From: Caballeronia glebae
Lineage (GTDB): Bacteria; Pseudomonadota; Gammaproteobacteria; Burkholderiales; Burkholderiaceae
Assembly: GCF_001545035.1 (NCBI RefSeq)
Contig: NZ_FCOJ02000024.1
Coordinates: 1-64,000 of the forward strand
Length of the DNA: 64,000 bases
Reading direction: 5' to 3'
The notes beneath the pieces were generated by a model. The model saw only the letters and a program-made list of their open reading frames with translations. It searched no databases and was not told where the DNA came from. Shown here one piece after another: positions 61,586-64,000 of this stretch; within the stretch, counting starts at the first letter, position 1, and every line of letters starts with the position of its first letter. The translations under genes and the position numbers were made by a program.

Positions 61586-63595
61586 TTGCCCATCGTGGCA
61601 TCGGGCCCCACGGCGATACGTGGAGCGCGATGGCCTTGTGTAACCCGGAAGAAATCGAGAAGATCCTTGCAACCCGTCCACGAATGGCACGCGGCGCCCC
61701 TGCCCGCCGACGAAGCGAAGCGGCTCCAGTTGCTGCGCAGCCTCGACTTGCTCGACACGCCGCGAGAAGAAGTCTTCGACCGTGCGACGCGTGTCGTCGC
61801 CGAGTTGTTGCAGGTGCCGATCGCGCTGGTATCGCTCGTCGATGAACATCGGCAATGGTTCAAGTCGCGTCTCGGACTCGATGTATGCGAAACCGCGCGC
61901 GATGTTTCCTTCTGCGCGCACGCGCTGCATTCCGAGCGCCTGCTGCTCGTCGAGGATACGCACACCGATGCGCGCTTCGCCGGCAATCCGCTCGTCGCGG
62001 GCGCGCCGCATATCCGCTTCTACGCGGGCGTGCCGTTGCGCTCGTCGAAAGGTCTCGTGCTCGGCACGCTCTGCGCGATCGACACGAAACCGCGCAAGCT
62101 GAGCGCCGGTCTGCAAGCCGCCTTGTGCGATCTCGCGGCCACGGTCGAGCGTGAGATCGTGCAGCGCGAAGCCGCGCGCGAGACGCGCGAAATTCAGGAA
62201 GCCGATCGCCGCAAGCTGCGCCTGTCCGAGACGCGCTTTCGCACGATCTTCGAACAGACGCCGACGGGCAAGGCTATCGTCGATCTGGACGGCCGCTTCG
62301 TCGAAGTCAATCCGAAGTTATGTGAAATCACAGGCTATAGCGCGGATGAACTTGTCACGATGACGTTTCAGCAGATCACCGAGGAAGCGGATTTATCCGC
62401 CGATCTGCAGCTCGTCGCCGAACTGCTCGACGGCACGATCAAGACATATACGCTTGAAAAACGCTATCGCCGCCGCAACGGCGAGCCGGTGTGGATCGAG
62501 CTTTCCGTCGCGCTGATCCGCGACGAGCGCGGCGAGCCGCTGCACTTCGTGAGCGTGATGCACGACATCACGAGCCGCAAATACAGCGAACAGGTATTGC
62601 GCGATTATCGACAGGAACTTGAACGCCGCGTGCTCGAACGCACCCGCGAACTCACTAGCAGCCGCACCGCGTTGCAGACGATCACGGACAACCTGCCGGT
62701 GCTGATCGCCCATGTGGATGCGGACCTGCGCTACCGTTTCAATAATCAGGTGTATCGCGAAGTGTTCGACGTCGATCCGGCCGCGTTGCGTGGCAAGCGC
62801 GTGCGCGACACGATCGGCGCGGCGACGTTCGAGCGTTGCCAGCCCTACTTTCGCCGCGTGCTCGCGGGCGAACGCGTGACGCACGAGGACATCGTCTACG
62901 AGGGCGCGCCGAGCCGCATCTGGAACGCGACTTATATTCCCGAGTTTCAGCGCGATGAAGTCGCCGGCTTCTACATCATGTCGCAGGACATCACCGAGAC
63001 CAAGCGGCGCGAGAACCAGATGCGCTCCGAAGTCATGCTCGATGCGCTGACAGGCTTGCCGAACCGGCGCGCGCTCGCCGAGCAACTCGCGCTTTCGGTC
63101 GATGCGGCCCGCGACGATGCCGTGCCTTTCGCGCTCTTCTTCATGGACCTCGACGGCTTCAAGAACGTCAACGACCAGCACGGCCACGATGTCGGCGACG
63201 CGCTGTTGAAACAGGTGGCCGCGCGGCTGAAGAAGGCCACGCGCGCGGGCGATCTCGTCTGCCGCCTCGCGGGCGACGAATTCGTGCTGCTCGCCCGAGG
63301 CCTCTCGTCGCCGGGCGCGTGCAGCCGCATTGCGCAGGACATCTGCCGCGCGATTGGCCGGCCGTTCGAACTCGGCCGTGCCGAAGCGCATCTCGGCACG
63401 AGCGTCGGCATCGCGATGTGCGCGGGCGGCTTCGACACGTCGGCCGAAGCGATGCTCGGCGAAGCGGATCGCGCGATGTACGAGGCCAAGCGCAAAGGAC
63501 GCAACGGCTTTCGCTTCGCCTCCGTGCCAGCGGACGTCGCGCCCGCCATCAACAATTTTCTCGACGTCGAGTGCCAAAGCGCGTTGCGTCATTGA
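61586..63595 (+). CDS. GAF-PAS-PAS-GGDEF diguanylate cyclase-like protein
   Basis: 669 aa if read from TTG 61586. GAF domain about 45-205 (LDLLDTPREEVFDRATRV, VSFCAHALHS), PAS1 about 215-335, a coiled linker (YRQELERRVLERTRELTS), PAS2 about 360-480, and GGDEF about 490-650 with MLDALTGLPNRRALAEQL and active-site RLAGDEFVLL (AGDEF variant) preceded by the RxxD inhibitory site RAGD. It probably makes cyclic di-GMP. The start is doubtful: ATG 61630 has a GGAG site and reads MALCNPEEIEKILATRP in another frame, as if one base were missing near 61670. No EAL domain. Confidence 0.85.
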   Translation: MPIVASGPTAIRGARWPCVTRKKSRRSLQPVHEWHAAPLPADEAKRLQLLRSLDLLDTPREEVFDRATRVVAELLQVPIALVSLVDEHRQWFKSRLGLDVCETARDVSFCAHALHSERLLLVEDTHTDARFAGNPLVAGAPHIRFYAGVPLRSSKGLVLGTLCAIDTKPRKLSAGLQAALCDLAATVEREIVQREAARETREIQEADRRKLRLSETRFRTIFEQTPTGKAIVDLDGRFVEVNPKLCEITGYSADELVTMTFQQITEEADLSADLQLVAELLDGTIKTYTLEKRYRRRNGEPVWIELSVALIRDERGEPLHFVSVMHDITSRKYSEQVLRDYRQELERRVLERTRELTSSRTALQTITDNLPVLIAHVDADLRYRFNNQVYREVFDVDPAALRGKRVRDTIGAATFERCQPYFRRVLAGERVTHEDIVYEGAPSRIWNATYIPEFQRDEVAGFYIMSQDITETKRRENQMRSEVMLDALTGLPNRRALAEQLALSVDAARDDAVPFALFFMDLDGFKNVNDQHGHDVGDALLKQVAARLKKATRAGDLVCRLAGDEFVLLARGLSSPGACSRIAQDICRAIGRPFELGRAEAHLGTSVGIAMCAGGFDTSAEAMLGEADRAMYEAKRKGRNGFRFASVPADVAPAINNFLDVECQSALRH

Positions 63596-63711
63596 TTTTC
63601 ACGATACGGAATTGAGGTCCGTTTCACGAAAATCCGCGCTGCATGGCAGCACGCGTCGGGTTGCATATCGGAGGATGGGCTTTCTCATCATGAGAGCGCG
63701 CGGTTAGCGCC

Positions 63712-63725
63712 TTGATTTGAATCAA
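63712..63725. promoter_or_regulatory. Perfect FNR/Anr-type box
   Basis: TTGAT-TTGA-ATCAA matches the FNR consensus TTGATnnnnATCAA exactly. It lies 130 bp upstream of the start codon of the last gene and 117 bp after the GGDEF stop, so the small gene at 63856 is the likely oxygen-responsive target. Confidence 0.65.
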
Positions 63726-63782
63726 GTTTTATTTGGTGCGCAACGCCACGCATCCGCGCCGGCCGGCCACGTTTCTTCGATA

Positions 63783-63800
63783 ACCTCTTATACAAGAGGT
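63783..63800. promoter_or_regulatory. Palindrome between the FNR-type box and the last gene
   Basis: ACCTCTT-ATAC-AAGAGGT, perfect 7-bp arms. Its centre is 73 bp from the centre of the FNR-type box. TTATAC inside it could be a -10 element, so the palindrome may be an operator overlapping the promoter. Confidence 0.45.
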
Positions 63801-63855
63801 GTAAGTTCGCCAATGCGAACCGCCCAGTGCTTTCCAATCACGCTGGAGAAACGCG

Positions 63856-64000
63856 ATGCAAAATGTTTATATCGAACCGATGCCGAAGGGCCAGTGGGGG
63901 CCGATCGACGGCTATGCGCTCGAATTCAACGACGGATCGAGAATGACGCAGCAAAGTTATCGCTCGGAGCGGCTTGCCGTCGATGAAATCAGGCTGCGCG
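63856..64000 (+). CDS. Small hypothetical protein (3' end outside the window)
   Basis: 48 codons visible from ATG 63856, with GGAGAA 5 nt upstream. The residues (MQNVYIEPMPKGQWGPIDGY, then ALEFNDGSRM) resemble short DUF2188-like proteins that carry a conserved GxW/GY pattern, but the family is not certain. Preceded by an FNR-type box and a palindrome, so likely induced at low oxygen (inference). Confidence 0.6.
   Translation, partial: MQNVYIEPMPKGQWGPIDGYALEFNDGSRMTQQSYRSERLAVDEIRLR

Noticed and set aside
1..64000. tRNA, rRNA, CRISPR arrays, complete insertion sequences or prophage
   Set aside because: No cloverleaf-forming CCA-type genes, no regularly spaced direct repeats, no transposase ORFs with terminal repeats and no phage structural genes other than the HK97-fold encapsulin were seen.

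Overview
This window looks like a chromosome or chromid segment from a Burkholderia-group betaproteobacterium, most likely Paraburkholderia or Caballeronia. The evidence is the high GC, the dense two-strand packing with long antisense shadow frames, the porin and DUF6726 lipoprotein types, the T6SS organisation, and the many GntR, LysR, TetR and two-component regulators. No rRNA, tRNA, CRISPR array or intact insertion sequence was recognised. Functions were assigned by eye from protein sequence; no database search was possible.

Region by region. 1-2348: the 5' end of a possible two-partner-secretion transporter and a TPR/CHAT protease-like protein. 2507-17463: a partial type VI secretion locus with the membrane complex and baseplate connector (tssJ, tssK, tssL, tssM), the regulators tagF and a PpkA-like Ser/Thr kinase, and an MltA-type murein hydrolase. 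It is followed by a LuxR-type response regulator, a convergent hybrid histidine kinase and a divergent sigma-like protein. No tssB/C, hcp, tssE/F/G/H or vgrG is present, so the rest of the machine must lie elsewhere. 17479-24659: a LysR regulator beside a DUF2235 (Tle1-like) hydrolase, aspartase plus a DctA-type dicarboxylate carrier, a TetR regulator and a Nudix hydrolase.

24785-28450: a HAD dehalogenase-like gene divergent from a DyP peroxidase, family 1 encapsulin and DksA-like set. The peroxidase ends in an encapsulin cargo-loading peptide, and the encapsulin ribosome-binding site lies inside the codons of that peptide. The DksA-like protein has lost all four zinc cysteines. 28637-36234: a TetR/YghU pair, then a decayed, lower-GC stretch (broken hutD, a ureohydrolase-like remnant, a frameshifted L,D-transpeptidase, about 0.9 kb without a gene), a GT87 glycosyltransferase and a glycoside-hydrolase-like lipoprotein.

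37516-41582: a D-lactate-type module (FadR-family GntR regulator, MFS permease, FAD D-lactate dehydrogenase) with two almost identical 17-bp operators that define a small regulon. 41579-45502: a response regulator, sensor kinase and Tat lipoprotein operon whose last gene is a tyrosine-phosphatase homologue with the catalytic Cys replaced by Gly, divergent from a paralogous orphan response regulator. 45519-47183: a four-gene operon ending in an isolated flgH. 47590-52891: a YtfQRT-YjfF-like sugar ABC importer with its GntR regulator. 52898-61489: PhyH-type dioxygenase, membrane protein, a small winged-helix regulator with a strong palindromic operator, porin, membrane PQQ dehydrogenase, LysR and a DMT exporter. 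61586-64000: a GAF-PAS-PAS-GGDEF protein and the start of a small gene preceded by a perfect FNR-type box.
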